Shown piece by piece: positions 45,540-54,424 of a stretch of DNA of 64,000 bases. Position 1 is the first letter of the stretch. Every line of letters starts with the position of its first letter. Under the pieces are notes generated by a model, which was given only the letters and a program-made list of their open reading frames with translations, searched no databases and was not told the DNA's origin. The DNA is taken from NCBI GenBank assembly GCA_937863205.1, contig CALMGA010000203.1, positions 1-64,000 of the forward strand, written 5' to 3'. Position numbers and translations under genes: made by a program. Source of the DNA: an uncultured Beijerinckiaceae bacterium. Its GTDB lineage: Bacteria > Pseudomonadota > Alphaproteobacteria > Rhizobiales > Beijerinckiaceae.

Positions 45540-45678
45540 GGAGCGGGGTTAAACGTTGCCGCCCGATGCGGCAAGCGGCCGTGCCGCAACGGAGCGCGGC
45601 AGACCGCGGTCGTGATACGGTACTCAGATACCACCGCGGTAAAGCAGCGTCGACAAAGGGCTTCGATGGGCTCCGCGC

Positions 45679-45707
45679 TTGACTTCTACGGTTTCCGCGG
45701 GTCTAAC
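45679..45707 (+). promoter_or_regulatory. Predicted rplM-rpsI promoter
   Basis: TTGACT (45679-45684) and TCTAAC (45702-45707) are spaced by 17 bp, about 28 bp upstream of the rplM ATG. The leader would be only about 20 nt. Confidence 0.55.
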
Positions 45708-45734
45708 CCAGGCAAAGAGACGGATAGGCGGATC

Positions 45735-46220
45735 ATGTTCGGCAAGACCATTTCGACCAAAACGGCCGAAATCGAGAAGAAGTGGCTGGTGATCGACGCG
45801 TCCGGCCTCGTCGTCGGGCGCCTCGCCTCGGTGATCGCGCTGCGGCTGCGCGGCAAGCACAAGGCGAGCTTCACCCCGCACATGGACGATGGCGACAACG
45901 TCGTCGTCATCAACGCGGAGAAGGTGGCCTTCACCGGACGCAAGCGCGAGAACAAGGTGTACTATCACTACACCGGCTTCCAGGGCGGCATCAAAGAGCG
46001 TACCGCCCGCTTCGTGCTCGAAGGACGGTTTCCCGAGCGGGTCATCGAGAAGGCGGTGGAGCGCATGCTGCCGCGCGGGCCGCTCGGCCGCAAGCAGCTC
46101 GGCAACCTGCGGGTCTACGCCGGCCCGACCCATCCGCACGAGGCGCAGCAGCCGGTGACCTTCGATGTCGCCGCCCTGAACCCGAAGAACTCCGCGATCC
46201 GCGACAGCAAGGCTGCCTGA
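45735..46220 (+). CDS. rplM: 50S ribosomal protein L13
   Basis: L13 is an early assembly protein of the large ribosomal subunit. The 161-aa sequence has [40 protein letters not shown], and [20 protein letters not shown] followed by [13 protein letters not shown]. The start [13 protein letters not shown] is a common alphaproteobacterial form. rpsI follows three bases after the stop. A promoter-like pair lies just upstream. Confidence 0.97.
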   Translation: MFGKTISTKTAEIEKKWLVIDASGLVVGRLASVIALRLRGKHKASFTPHMDDGDNVVVINAEKVAFTGRKRENKVYYHYTGFQGGIKERTARFVLEGRFPERVIEKAVERMLPRGPLGRKQLGNLRVYAGPTHPHEAQQPVTFDVAALNPKNSAIRDSKAA

Positions 46221-46222
46221 CC

Positions 46223-46702
46223 ATGGCCGAGACGCTTTCCTCCCTTCAGGATCTCAAGGTCGCGACGGCGGGTGTCCAGCCCGACGCTCCCGTGCACCTG
46301 CAAAAACTCGACAAGTACGGCCGCGCCTATGCCACCGGCAAGCGCAAGGACGCCGTCGCCCGCGTCTGGATCAAGCCCGGCTCGGGCAAGATCGAGGTCA
46401 ACGGCAAAACCTACGAGACCTACTTCGCCCGGCCGGTGCTGCGCATGATCGTGCAGCAGCCGCTCGGCATCACGTCGCGCGTGGGGCAGTACGATCTGCT
46501 CGTCAACGTGACCGGCGGCGGCCTCAGCGGCCAGGCCGGCGCGGTGCGCCACGGCCTGAGCAAGGCGCTGACCTACTTCGAGCCGGAACTGCGCCCCGTA
46601 CTGAAGAAGGAAGGCTTCCTCACCCGCGACGCCCGCGTGGTCGAGCGCAAGAAGTACGGCAAGAAGAAGGCCCGCCGCTCCTTCCAGTTCTCCAAGCGCT
46701 AG
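46223..46702 (+). CDS. rpsI: 30S ribosomal protein S9
   Basis: S9 lies in the head of the 30S subunit, with its C-terminal arginine reaching the P-site t[43 protein letters not shown] and the C-terminal [12 protein letters not shown] are diagnostic. The 159-aa form has an N-terminal extension of about 30 residues ([19 protein letters not shown]) seen in alphaproteobacteria. It is paired with rplM and followed by a strong terminator. Confidence 0.97.
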   Translation: MAETLSSLQDLKVATAGVQPDAPVHLQKLDKYGRAYATGKRKDAVARVWIKPGSGKIEVNGKTYETYFARPVLRMIVQQPLGITSRVGQYDLLVNVTGGGLSGQAGAVRHGLSKALTYFEPELRPVLKKEGFLTRDARVVERKKYGKKKARRSFQFSKR

Positions 46703-46742
46703 CGTCGCCCGGGCGAGGTCCCGGTCACGGCGCGGGGTATGC

Positions 46743-46770
46743 AAAGGCGGCTTCGGCCGCCTTTTCCTTT
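46743..46770 (+). terminator. Rho-independent terminator after rpsI
   Basis: AAAGGCGGC (46743-46751) pairs with GCCGCCTTT (46756-46764) around a TTCG tetraloop, followed by a T-rich tract ending TCCTTT. It lies 41 bp after the rpsI stop. Confidence 0.85.
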
Positions 46771-46808
46771 GCGGGCGGGACGCCGTGAGCGGGCTCAGGG
46801 ACGCGAAC

Positions 46809-47729
46809 ATGACTGCGCGCATCTTCATCGACGGCGAGGCGGGCACCACCGGCCTCGGGATCCGCGAGCGCCTCGCCGGCCGGCCGGATCTTGAGCTGAG
46901 AAGCCTGGAGCCCGACCAGCGCAAGAACGTCGACGCCAAGCGCGCCCTGCTGCGCGAGGTCAATCTCGTGATCCTGTGCCTGCCCGACGAGGCGGCGGTG
47001 CAGACGGTGAGGCTTGTCGACGCGATGCCGGACGGACCACGCCTGCTCGACGCCTCCACCGCCCACCGCATCGCGCCGGGCTGGACCTACGGCTTTCCGG
47101 AACTGGCGCCGGGGCAGGCGGAGGCGATCGCCGGCGCGCGCAGGGTCTCGAATCCCGGCTGCTACGCCACCGGCGCCATCGCCCTGCTGCGGCCGCTGGT
47201 GGAAGCCGGGCTGCTGGCGCCCGACGGAGCGATCACGATCAACGCCGTGTCCGGCTATTCCGGCGGCGGCAAGGCGATGATCGCCGACCACGAGAGCGGG
47301 CGCGCCCCGGCCTTCGAGCTGTACGCGCTCGGCCTCGGACACAAGCACGTTCCCGAGATCATGGCGCACGGCGGGCTGAGGCGGCGCCCGATCTTCGTGC
47401 CCTCGGTCGGCAGCTTCGCGCAGGGCATGCTGGTCTCGATCCCGCTTTTCCTCGACGACCTGCCGCGCCGGCCGGCGGCGGCCGAATTGGCGACGACGCT
47501 GGCCGCGCACTATCGCGGGGGTGGCCACGTCCGCGTGGTCGACGCCGGCGAGGCGGACCGCATCGAACCGGAGTCGCTGAACGGCGGCGACGATCTCGAA
47601 CTGCACGTCTTCGCCAGCGAAGGGCAGCGTCAGGCCGTGCTGGTTGCCAAGCTCGACAACCTGGGCAAGGGAGCCTCGGGCGCGGCGGTGCAGAACCTGG
47701 AACTGATGCTGGCGCTCCCGAAGATCTGA
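46809..47729 (+). CDS. argC: N-acetyl-gamma-glutamyl-phosphate reductase
   Basis: ArgC makes N-acetylglutamate semialdehyde in arginine synthesis using NADPH. The cofactor region is IFIDGEAGTTGLGIRERLAG; the catalytic cysteine is in VSNPGCYATGAI, and GYSGGGKAMI, GLGHKHVPEI follow. At 306 aa it is the shorter type-2 form. The ATG at 46809 (MTARIFIDGEAG) is preferred over an upstream GTG at 46785. It stands alone 38 bp after the terminator. Confidence 0.93.
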   Translation: MTARIFIDGEAGTTGLGIRERLAGRPDLELRSLEPDQRKNVDAKRALLREVNLVILCLPDEAAVQTVRLVDAMPDGPRLLDASTAHRIAPGWTYGFPELAPGQAEAIAGARRVSNPGCYATGAIALLRPLVEAGLLAPDGAITINAVSGYSGGGKAMIADHESGRAPAFELYALGLGHKHVPEIMAHGGLRRRPIFVPSVGSFAQGMLVSIPLFLDDLPRRPAAAELATTLAAHYRGGGHVRVVDAGEADRIEPESLNGGDDLELHVFASEGQRQAVLVAKLDNLGKGASGAAVQNLELMLALPKI

Positions 47730-47749
47730 TCCGAGCGCGCCGCACGCGT

Positions 47750-49873
47750 TCATCCCGCCTCGATCAGCCGGATCGCGTCCTCGCGCTCGAAGATGTGGAG
47801 CAGGGCGCGGCTCGCGGCGCCCACCGGCCCAGAAAGCTCCGGATCCGCGTCCAGCGCCCGCTGCGCGGCATCGCGAGCCACCGGGAGAAGCCCGCCGTGC
47901 ACCGCGAGGTCGGCCAGCCGGAAGCCGGGCGCGCCGGACTGGCGGGTGCCGAGCACTTCGCCCTCGCCGCGCAGCCGCAGATCCTCCTCTGCGATCAGGA
48001 AGCCGTCTTCGGTCTGGCGCAGGATGTCGATGCGCGCCTGCGCCACCGCGCCCAGCGGTGCCTTGTAGAGGAGCAGGCAGGCCGAAGCGCCGGGGCCGCG
48101 CCCGACCCGGCCGCGCAGCTGATGGATCTGGGCGAGGCCGAAGCGCTCGGCGTGCTCGATCACCATGATGGTCGCCTCCGGCACGTCGACGCCGACCTCG
48201 ATCACCGTGGTGGCGACGAGCACCAGCGTGTCGCCGCTGACGAAGGCGGCCATCGCCGCATCCTTGTCCGCCGCCTTCATGCGACCGTGCACCAGCCCGA
48301 CGGCCGGGCCCAGGATCTGCCGCAGCCCTTCGTATCGCTCGGTCGCCGCCGCCGCCTCGATTTCCTCGCTTTCGTCGACGAGGGGGCAGACCCAGTACGC
48401 CCGCTTGCCTTCGGCAACCGCACGCACGAGCCGCGCGACCACGTCGCCGAGGCGCTCGTCGGGCAGGGCGCGGGTGTCGATGGGCTGGCGTCCCGGCGGC
48501 TTCTCGCGCAGCGCCGACACTTCCATGTCGCCGAAGTAGGACAGCACCAGGCTGCGCGGGATCGGTGTCGCCGTCATCACCAGAATGTCGACCGCCTCGC
48601 CCTTGGCCGACAGGGCGAGGCGCTGGTGGACGCCGAACCGGTGCTGCTCGTCCACCACCGCCAGGCCGAGATCCTTGAAGGCGACCGTGTCCTGGATCAG
48701 CGCGTGGGTGCCGACCGCGATGGCGATGGCGCCGGTGCGTAGGCCTTCCAGCGTGCGGCGGCGCTCGGCCGGCGTGTCGCGGCCCGTCAGGATCGCCATG
48801 TGCAGCCCCGCTTTGGCGGCGCGCGGCGCCAAGCCGGCGAAGTGCTGCCGCGCCAGGATCTCCGTCGGCGCCATCAGCACCGCCTGATGGCCGGCCTCGA
48901 CCACATCGGCCATCGCGAGCAGGGCGACCATCGTCTTGCCCGAGCCGACATCGCCTTGCAGCAGCCGCAGCATCCGCGCCGGCGCGGCGAGGTCGGCGCG
49001 GATCTCGGTCAATGCCGTCTGCTGCGCCGCCGTGAGGGTGAAGGGCAGGGCGGCCTCGATGGCATCCGCTTTGGCTCGCCCACCGCGCCCGTCGCCCGCA
49101 TTCGGCCGCCCGGCGCGCCCGCGCAGCCGCTTGCGCATCAGGGCGAGGGCGAGCTGATGGGCGTAAAGCTCGTCCAGCGCGAGGCGAACGCGCGCCGGCG
49201 CGGTCGGCTCGATCGCTCGCGGGGTGTCCGGGCGATGGGCCGAGGCCAGCGCTTCGCCGAAGGTCGGCAGCGCCGGCAGCTTCACGCCGAGACCCTCGTA
49301 CCAGTCGGGCAGGGGCGGCACCCGGGCCAGCGCCGCATCCACCGTGCGGTTGAGCAGGCGCGGGCTGAGCCCGTCGGTGAGGCCGTACACGGGCTCGGTC
49401 AGCGGCATGGCGGCGAAGCCGGCCTCGTCCAGCACGCGATCGGGATGCACCATCTGGCGATGGCCGTTCCACAGTTCGAGCTTGCCCGAGATCCAGCGCT
49501 CGGCGCCGAGCGGCAGGGACTTCTCGATCCAGGCGTGGTTCGACAGGAAGAAGATCAGCAGCACGTCGCCGGTGGCATCCTCGACCAGCACGCGGTAGGG
49601 CGCGCGCGAGCGCGGCGGCGGCGGGCGCCGGTCGGCGACCTTCACCTTCAACGTCACCACCGCATCGATCGGGGCGTCCGCGACGGCAGGTTGGTTGCGC
49701 CGGTCGATCACCGATGTCGGCAGGTGGAACAGCACGTCGATGACGCGCGCCTCGCCCGCGCCCTGCGCGGTCGGCTGGCCAAGGAGCCTGTCGAGCAGCT
49801 TGCCGGTCTTGGGGCCGATGCCCGGCAGGTTGGCGGCGGAGGCGAAGAGCGGCGTCAGGAGGTGCGGGCGCAT
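47750..49873 (-). CDS. recG: ATP-dependent DNA helicase RecG
   Basis: RecG remodels stalled replication forks and branches Holliday junctions. An N-terminal wedge/OB domain (about 1-200, RNQPAVADAPIDAVVTLKVK) precedes two helicase domains: Walker A GDVGSGKTMVALLA, APTEILARQHF, the DEQH box VVDEQHRFGV, TATPIPRSL, and in domain 2 VATTVIEVGVDVPEA, RFGLAQIHQLRGRVGRG. The 707-aa length is typical. It ends 18 bp after argC's stop in convergent orientation and is divergent from sdhE. Confidence 0.96.
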   Translation of the reverse strand: MRPHLLTPLFASAANLPGIGPKTGKLLDRLLGQPTAQGAGEARVIDVLFHLPTSVIDRRNQPAVADAPIDAVVTLKVKVADRRPPPPRSRAPYRVLVEDATGDVLLIFFLSNHAWIEKSLPLGAERWISGKLELWNGHRQMVHPDRVLDEAGFAAMPLTEPVYGLTDGLSPRLLNRTVDAALARVPPLPDWYEGLGVKLPALPTFGEALASAHRPDTPRAIEPTAPARVRLALDELYAHQLALALMRKRLRGRAGRPNAGDGRGGRAKADAIEAALPFTLTAAQQTALTEIRADLAAPARMLRLLQGDVGSGKTMVALLAMADVVEAGHQAVLMAPTEILARQHFAGLAPRAAKAGLHMAILTGRDTPAERRRTLEGLRTGAIAIAVGTHALIQDTVAFKDLGLAVVDEQHRFGVHQRLALSAKGEAVDILVMTATPIPRSLVLSYFGDMEVSALREKPPGRQPIDTRALPDERLGDVVARLVRAVAEGKRAYWVCPLVDESEEIEAAAATERYEGLRQILGPAVGLVHGRMKAADKDAAMAAFVSGDTLVLVATTVIEVGVDVPEATIMVIEHAERFGLAQIHQLRGRVGRGPGASACLLLYKAPLGAVAQARIDILRQTEDGFLIAEEDLRLRGEGEVLGTRQSGAPGFRLADLAVHGGLLPVARDAAQRALDADPELSGPVGAASRALLHIFEREDAIRLIEAG

Positions 49874-49962
49874 GCAACTGGTTTCACGCCCCTGTGTGGC
49901 GCGGCCGGCGGACGCTATATGCCGGGACGTACCGCTTCAACCCGAGCACCAGGGAGTCGCAC

Positions 49963-50274
49963 GTGTTCGATCCGCAGGATGTCGCACGCGAGGGGAGCCG
50001 CAGCGGACTCGACGTGCGTCGCCGCCGCCTGCTGTTCCGCGCCTGGCACCGCGGCACCCGCGAGATGGACCTGCTGATGGGCCGCTTCTGCGATTCGGAG
50101 CTGGCGCGTCTGCCGGACGGGGAACTCGACGATCTCGAACGGCTGATGGAAGCGCCCGACCGCGACGTCTTCTCCTGGCTCACCGGCGAGCTCGCCACGC
50201 CCGGCAACTACGACACGCCCGTGTTCCGCCGCCTGCGCGCCTTTCACACCCACGACGCGCCGCTGTTCGGGTGA
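49963..50274 (+). CDS. sdhE: Succinate dehydrogenase assembly factor SdhE
   Basis: SdhE (DUF339) promotes covalent FAD attachment to the succinate dehydrogenase flavoprotein. The 103-aa helical protein carries the family motif RAWHRGTREMDLLMGRF (RGxxE type) and DLERLMEAPDRDVFSWL. No ATG lies near; the GTG at 49963 preceded by AGGGAG gives MFDPQDVAREG. It is divergent from recG by 89 bp. Confidence 0.9.
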   Translation: MFDPQDVAREGSRSGLDVRRRRLLFRAWHRGTREMDLLMGRFCDSELARLPDGELDDLERLMEAPDRDVFSWLTGELATPGNYDTPVFRRLRAFHTHDAPLFG

Positions 50275-50357
50275 AGTCCGGCGAACGCACTACCATCGCG
50301 CCCGCGATGCCGCTAAGCTTAGCCAAGCAACGAAGCTCGAGAGGTTGATCCAAGCAC

Positions 50358-51489
50358 ATGCGCGCCGAAGCCGAAGCGCTTGTCGAGAACATCAAGCAGT
50401 CCATGGGACTGCTGAGGAGGCATCTTTGACGTCGACGCCTCGACGCGCCGCCTCGCCGAACTGAACGCCAGGGTCGAGGATCCGGCCCTGTGGAACGATG
50501 CCGAAGCCGCGCAGAAGATGATGCGCGAGCGCACCGACCTTGAAGATCGCCTGGGATCCATCGCCCGCTTCGAGCGCGACCTCGAAGACGCGGCGACGCT
50601 GGTCGAACTGGGCGAAGCGGAGGAGGATCAGGCCACTGAGCGCGAGGGCCTCGACGCCCTGAAGGGCTTGAAGCAGGAGGCCGAGCGCCGCCAGATCGAG
50701 GCGCTGCTGTCGGGCGAGGTCGATCCCAACGACACCTACATCGAGGTCCATTCCGGCGCCGGCGGCACGGAGTCCTGCGATTGGGCGCGGATGCTGTTTC
50801 GCATGTACGCGCGCTGGGCCGAGCGCCACAAGTACAAGGTCGAGATCATCGAGGAAACGGCCGGCGACGGGGCTGGAATCAAGTCGGCGACCCTGCTCGT
50901 CAAGGGCCACAACGCCCACGGCTGGGCCAAGGTGGAATCGGGCGTGCATCGGCTGGTGCGGATCTCGCCCTATGATTCGGCCGCGCGGCGCCATACCAGC
51001 TTCGCCTCGGTGTGGGTGTATCCCGTCATCGACGACAAGATCGACATCGACGTGAAGGAGTCGGACTGCCGCATCGATACCTACCGTTCGTCGGGTGCGG
51101 GCGGCCAGCACGTCAACACCACCGACTCGGCCGTGCGCATCACCCACATCCCGACCGGCATCGTGGTCGCCTGCCAGGGCGAGCGCTCGCAGCACAAGAA
51201 CCGCGCCACCGCCTGGAACATGCTGCGCGCGCGGCTCTACGAGGCCGAGATGGCCAAGCGCGAGGCCGAGGCCAACGCCACCGAAGCCTCCAAGGGCGAG
51301 ATCGGCTGGGGTCACCAGATCCGGTCCTACGTCCTGCAGCCCTATCAGCTGGTGAAGGACCTGCGCACCGGCCACACGTCGGGCACCCCCGACGAGGTTC
51401 TCGATGGCGAACTCGAATCCTTCATGGAGGCGGCGCTGGCGCAGCGCGTCCACGGCGGGGGTCCGGGCGCCGTCGAGGATGTCGACTAG
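50358..51489 (+). CDS. prfB: Peptide chain release factor 2 (programmed +1 frameshift)
   Basis: RF2 terminates at UAA and UGA. The first frame reads [23 protein letters not shown] and then TGA at 50427-50429; the second frame, shifted by +1, continues [20 protein letters not shown] through to 51489 for about 376 aa in total. The catalytic GGQ is in [20 protein letters not shown], and [17 protein letters not shown] carries SPY at the anticodon-mimic site in place of SPF. The shift site AGGAGG-CAT-CTT-TGA-C is the classic autoregulatory signal. It is followed 6 bp later by a rhomboid gene. Confidence 0.95.
50415..50430 (+). promoter_or_regulatory. prfB +1 frameshift site
   Basis: AGGAGG (50415-50420), a Shine-Dalgarno-like element, lies three bases before CTT TGA C (50424-50430). 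Low RF2 lets the ribosome slip from CUU to UUU and enter the +1 frame at GAC 50428. This matches the E. coli CUU UGA C site. Confidence 0.9.
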
Positions 51490-51495
51490 CCGGCG

Positions 51496-52371
51496 GTGTC
51501 GACGACCGATCCCGGCCCGCGCCGCGAGCCGGCCTTCAACATTCCACGCATCATCGTCGCCTGCTGCGCCCTGCTGCTCGGCGTCCACGCCCTGCGCGAG
51601 GTGCTGAGCAACGAGAGCGACAATGCGCTGATCTCGACGTTTGCCTTTCTGCCCGCGCGGGTGACGCTGGCGCTCCACCTCGTGTCCGACAACCGGCTCG
51701 CCCGCAGCCTCCAGCTCGCCGCCGGCAACAATGCGATCCTGCGCGAGCAGATCCTGTCGCTTGTCAGCGACGGGACGCTGCGCCCCTGGACCATCGCCAC
51801 CTACGCCCTTCTTCATGCCAGCTGGGCCCATGTCGGCTTCAACTGCGTCTGGTTCGTCGCCTTCGGCTCCGCCGTCGCCCGCCGCTTCACCGCGCCGCGC
51901 TTCCTCGCCCTGCTGCTGATCTCGACGGTGGCGGGCGCCGTCGTGCAATATGGCTCAGACATCACCAGCTTCCAGCTGGTCATCGGCGCCTCGGCGGCGG
52001 TGTCGGGGACCATGGGCGCCGCCGTCCGCTTCGTGTTCCGGCCGAGTGACGAGCCGCGTCGCTTGTTTGATCGCGCCTTGCTGGATGAGCCGTTCCGTCA
52101 GCCGGCCCTGACCCTGGGACAGGTCTTCACCACCAAGGTCGCCCTGCTTTTCGTGCTGTTCTGGTTCGCCACAGATCTGGTGTTCGGGCTGTTTCCCGCC
52201 CTGAACGGCACCGGCGACGCGCCGGTCGCCTGGCAGGCGCACATCGGCGGCTTCCTCGCCGGTCTCCTGCTGTTCCCGCTGCTCGATCCCAGGCGGCCGT
52301 GTTCTCGGGACAGCGAGGATCCCGCGATCATCCCCGAACCCGCTCCGGGGCGGGACCAGCCTGCACCCTGA
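51496..52371 (+). CDS. Rhomboid family intramembrane protease
   Basis: Rhomboids cut membrane-spanning substrates with a Ser-His dyad inside the bilayer. The serine is in VIGASAAVSGTMGA (GxSxxxxG), the histidine in WQAHIGGFLAG, and the Asn of the oxyanion site in HASWAHVGFNCVWF. Six membrane segments are predicted (NIPRIIVACCALLLGVH first). The 291-aa protein starts from a GTG six bases after prfB. The C-terminal 30 residues are disordered. Confidence 0.9.
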   Translation: MSTTDPGPRREPAFNIPRIIVACCALLLGVHALREVLSNESDNALISTFAFLPARVTLALHLVSDNRLARSLQLAAGNNAILREQILSLVSDGTLRPWTIATYALLHASWAHVGFNCVWFVAFGSAVARRFTAPRFLALLLISTVAGAVVQYGSDITSFQLVIGASAAVSGTMGAAVRFVFRPSDEPRRLFDRALLDEPFRQPALTLGQVFTTKVALLFVLFWFATDLVFGLFPALNGTGDAPVAWQAHIGGFLAGLLLFPLLDPRRPCSRDSEDPAIIPEPAPGRDQPAP

Positions 52372-52423
52372 GCGGGATGACCCGCGTCAGCCCGCGACGT
52401 CAGGGCTCGCGTCAAGGCTCGCG

Positions 52424-52795
52424 TCAAGACTTGGCGAGGGTCGCCTTGAGGGTGCCGGCGAGATCGTCCATGCGGAAAGGCTTCTGCAGCACCGGGCGAC
52501 CGGCATGGCCGGACGGAATGCCGGAAGCGCCGTAGCCGGTGGTGAAGATGAAAGGCACGCCGCGCGAGGCCAGCAGATCGGCGACGGGATCGATCTTTTC
52601 GTTCCCCAGGTTCACGTCGAGAAGAGCGCAATCCACCGACTCGCGGCCGATCATCTCGATGGCCTCGGTGACCTGAGACACCGTGCCGACAAGGCCGAAG
52701 CCAAGTTCGTCGAGCATGTCTTCCAGGGTCAAGGCGATGAACGGCTCGTCTTCGACGATCAGGACGCGACCTTTTTTTTCGCTGACGTCGCTCAT
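52424..52795 (-). CDS. Single-domain response regulator
   Basis: A 123-aa CheY-like receiver with no output domain. Acidic residues E15/D16 lie in VLIVEDEPFIALTLEDML, the phosphoacceptor is D60 in CALLDVNLG, Thr in FIFTTGYGA, and Lys in VLQKPF near residue 108. Such proteins act by protein contact. The start at 52795 (MSDVSEKKGR) matches the receiver; an ATG further upstream at 52852 adds an arginine-rich stretch. No partner kinase is adjacent. Confidence 0.88.
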   Translation of the reverse strand: MSDVSEKKGRVLIVEDEPFIALTLEDMLDELGFGLVGTVSQVTEAIEMIGRESVDCALLDVNLGNEKIDPVADLLASRGVPFIFTTGYGASGIPSGHAGRPVLQKPFRMDDLAGTLKATLAKS

Positions 52796-52908
52796 CGACT
52801 TCCACGGAACCTTTTTAAACCGACCTCGCGCGAAACGTTGCGCTGAGATCACGGCAAAGTCTAGCCCAAGATCGTCGGGCGGCTGATTTACCGCGACACC
52901 GTCTGGTA

Positions 52909-53292
52909 TCAGTCACTTACACCCGGTCTCCCCAGCACGACGGGCAGGGCGAAGGCCGCGACCAGCCAGCCGGCGATCATCACCATGCCCCCGGTCGGCG
53001 CCGCCAGCCGCAGCGGCGACAAACCGGCGAGACCGCGCAGCGCGAGGTCGCCGGCGAACAGGCCGACGCCCAGCGCGACGAGGCTCGCGGCAAGGCAAAT
53101 CCACAGCGGCCGCCGCGTCACCGCTGCCGCCGCGCTCAACGCGACGAGCGCCCCGGCGTGGAACAGCAGGAAGTTGGCGGCCGTGGTCACCGAGCCGCCG
53201 CCGGTGATGTGCGCGCCCACCGCGGCGAGCGCAACGCCGCCGGCGCCGAACACGCAGCCCATACTAGCGAGAGCCTTGATCCAGACATGCAT
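52909..53292 (-). CDS. DUF423 family membrane protein
   Basis: A 127-aa protein of four membrane helices (MHVWIKALASMGCVFGAGGV, ALAAVGAHI, LVALSAAAAV, LVALGVGLFAGDL, GMVMIAGWLVAAFAL). GAHI and the glycine-rich helices, with SPLRLAAPTGGMVMIAGW, mark DUF423 (YgdD/YwdK family) of unknown function. Its start overlaps the end of the acyltransferase gene by 29 bp, so the two may be translationally coupled. Confidence 0.87.
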   Translation of the reverse strand: MHVWIKALASMGCVFGAGGVALAAVGAHITGGGSVTTAANFLLFHAGALVALSAAAAVTRRPLWICLAASLVALGVGLFAGDLALRGLAGLSPLRLAAPTGGMVMIAGWLVAAFALPVVLGRPGVSD

Positions 53293-54412
53293 GGACGTGG
53301 GAATAGCCGGTCGCCGCTCCGCCGTCGAGAACGCCTTCGCCGCGGCGGGGTGTCGCCCGATTCCCGGCAAGAACACGCCGCAGCGGTGATTCGAAGACGC
53401 GATAGCTGACACAGCCCAGCGCCACGATGACCGCCGTGCCCAGGCCGGCGCCGACAAGTAGGGCCGGCGCGCCCGTCCAGCCCAGTTTCAGCAGCAGGCG
53501 CTGGCAGGCGACCTCGACGAAGGCGTGCAGCATGTAGATGGCGAAGGACGCGTTGCCGAGGCTCACCGCGAGCGGGGATGCGAGCCGCGTCGGGCGCCCG
53601 CCGCGCTCGGCGATGGCGATCAGCCCCACGAGGAGGGGGTAGAGGGCGATGATCGCGAAGGGCGGCGCCTTGGCGAGCATCAGCACCAGCAGCAGGACGG
53701 CGAGCGCGTGGGGGATCCGCCAGCTCAGCGACGTCGCCGGCCTCCCTTCGACGATGCGGCACACGGCCATGCCGGCGAGAAAGCTCGGGACCGCGCGAAG
53801 CATGCCGAAGTCGAAGGTGGCGAGGTCGCCCGGACGCAGGCCGCATCCGGCGCGCCCGGCTTCAGTGGCGAGGGCGCAGCCGGCCGCCAGACCGAGGCTG
53901 GCCACCGGGCCGACCCGCCGCACCACGGCGGCGAAGACCGGAAACAGCAGGTAGACGAACCATTCCGCCGAGATCGACCACGATGGGAAGTTCAGGCCCG
54001 GCGCCGCGACCGTGCCCCAGGCGTGGATCAGCAGGAGGTTTTGCGGCAGCTGATCGAGGGCGAACAGGGAACCGTCGCGCACGGGGACGTGGCGGACGGC
54101 GACGATGCCGGCGATCGCGGCGCACAGGAGGAGCGTGGCGAGGTGCAGGGGGTAGATGCGGGCGAGGCGTTTGCGCAGGAAGCCGCGATAGGCGGCGATC
54201 CCCGTCACGCCGCCGGCGTAGCTGTGCATCAGCACGAAGCCCGACAGCACGAAGAAGAAGTCGACGAGCGACTGGAAACGTTCGAGCACGTCGGTCGCCG
54301 GCCCGCGCAGGGGGGAAAGGTTGTTCTCGAAGTGGTAGAGAACCACGCCGAGCGCGGCGAGGAACCGGTAGGCGTCGAGGACGCCGTAGCGTCGGGCGGG
54401 CGGCTGCGCCAT
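53264..54412 (-). CDS. Acyltransferase family 3 membrane protein
   Basis: A 382-aa integral membrane O-acyltransferase. GVLDAYRFLAALGVVLYHFE is the family start with the catalytic His; FFFVLSGFVLMHSYAGG and FPSWSISAEWFVYLLFPVFA are typical. About ten helices are predicted, and LGNASFAIYMLHAFVE closes the domain. It may acetylate or acylate the exopolysaccharide. It overlaps DUF423 by 29 bp and is 12 bp after the second acyltransferase, so transcription is coupled. Substrate is inferred. Confidence 0.87.
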   Translation of the reverse strand: MAQPPARRYGVLDAYRFLAALGVVLYHFENNLSPLRGPATDVLERFQSLVDFFFVLSGFVLMHSYAGGVTGIAAYRGFLRKRLARIYPLHLATLLLCAAIAGIVAVRHVPVRDGSLFALDQLPQNLLLIHAWGTVAAPGLNFPSWSISAEWFVYLLFPVFAAVVRRVGPVASLGLAAGCALATEAGRAGCGLRPGDLATFDFGMLRAVPSFLAGMAVCRIVEGRPATSLSWRIPHALAVLLLVLMLAKAPPFAIIALYPLLVGLIAIAERGGRPTRLASPLAVSLGNASFAIYMLHAFVEVACQRLLLKLGWTGAPALLVGAGLGTAVIVALGCVSYRVFESPLRRVLAGNRATPRRGEGVLDGGAATGYSHVHACLDQGSR

Positions 54413-54424
54413 GTCGAGCGCCCT

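Noticed and set aside
46725..49877. 1050-aa minus-strand frame opposite argC and overlapping recG
   Set aside because: Arg/Ala/Gly-rich shadow of recG; the other frame has clear helicase motifs.
50358..50429. prfB as frameshifted by a sequencing error
   Set aside because: The AGGAGG and CTT TGA C motif is the known programmed shift site.
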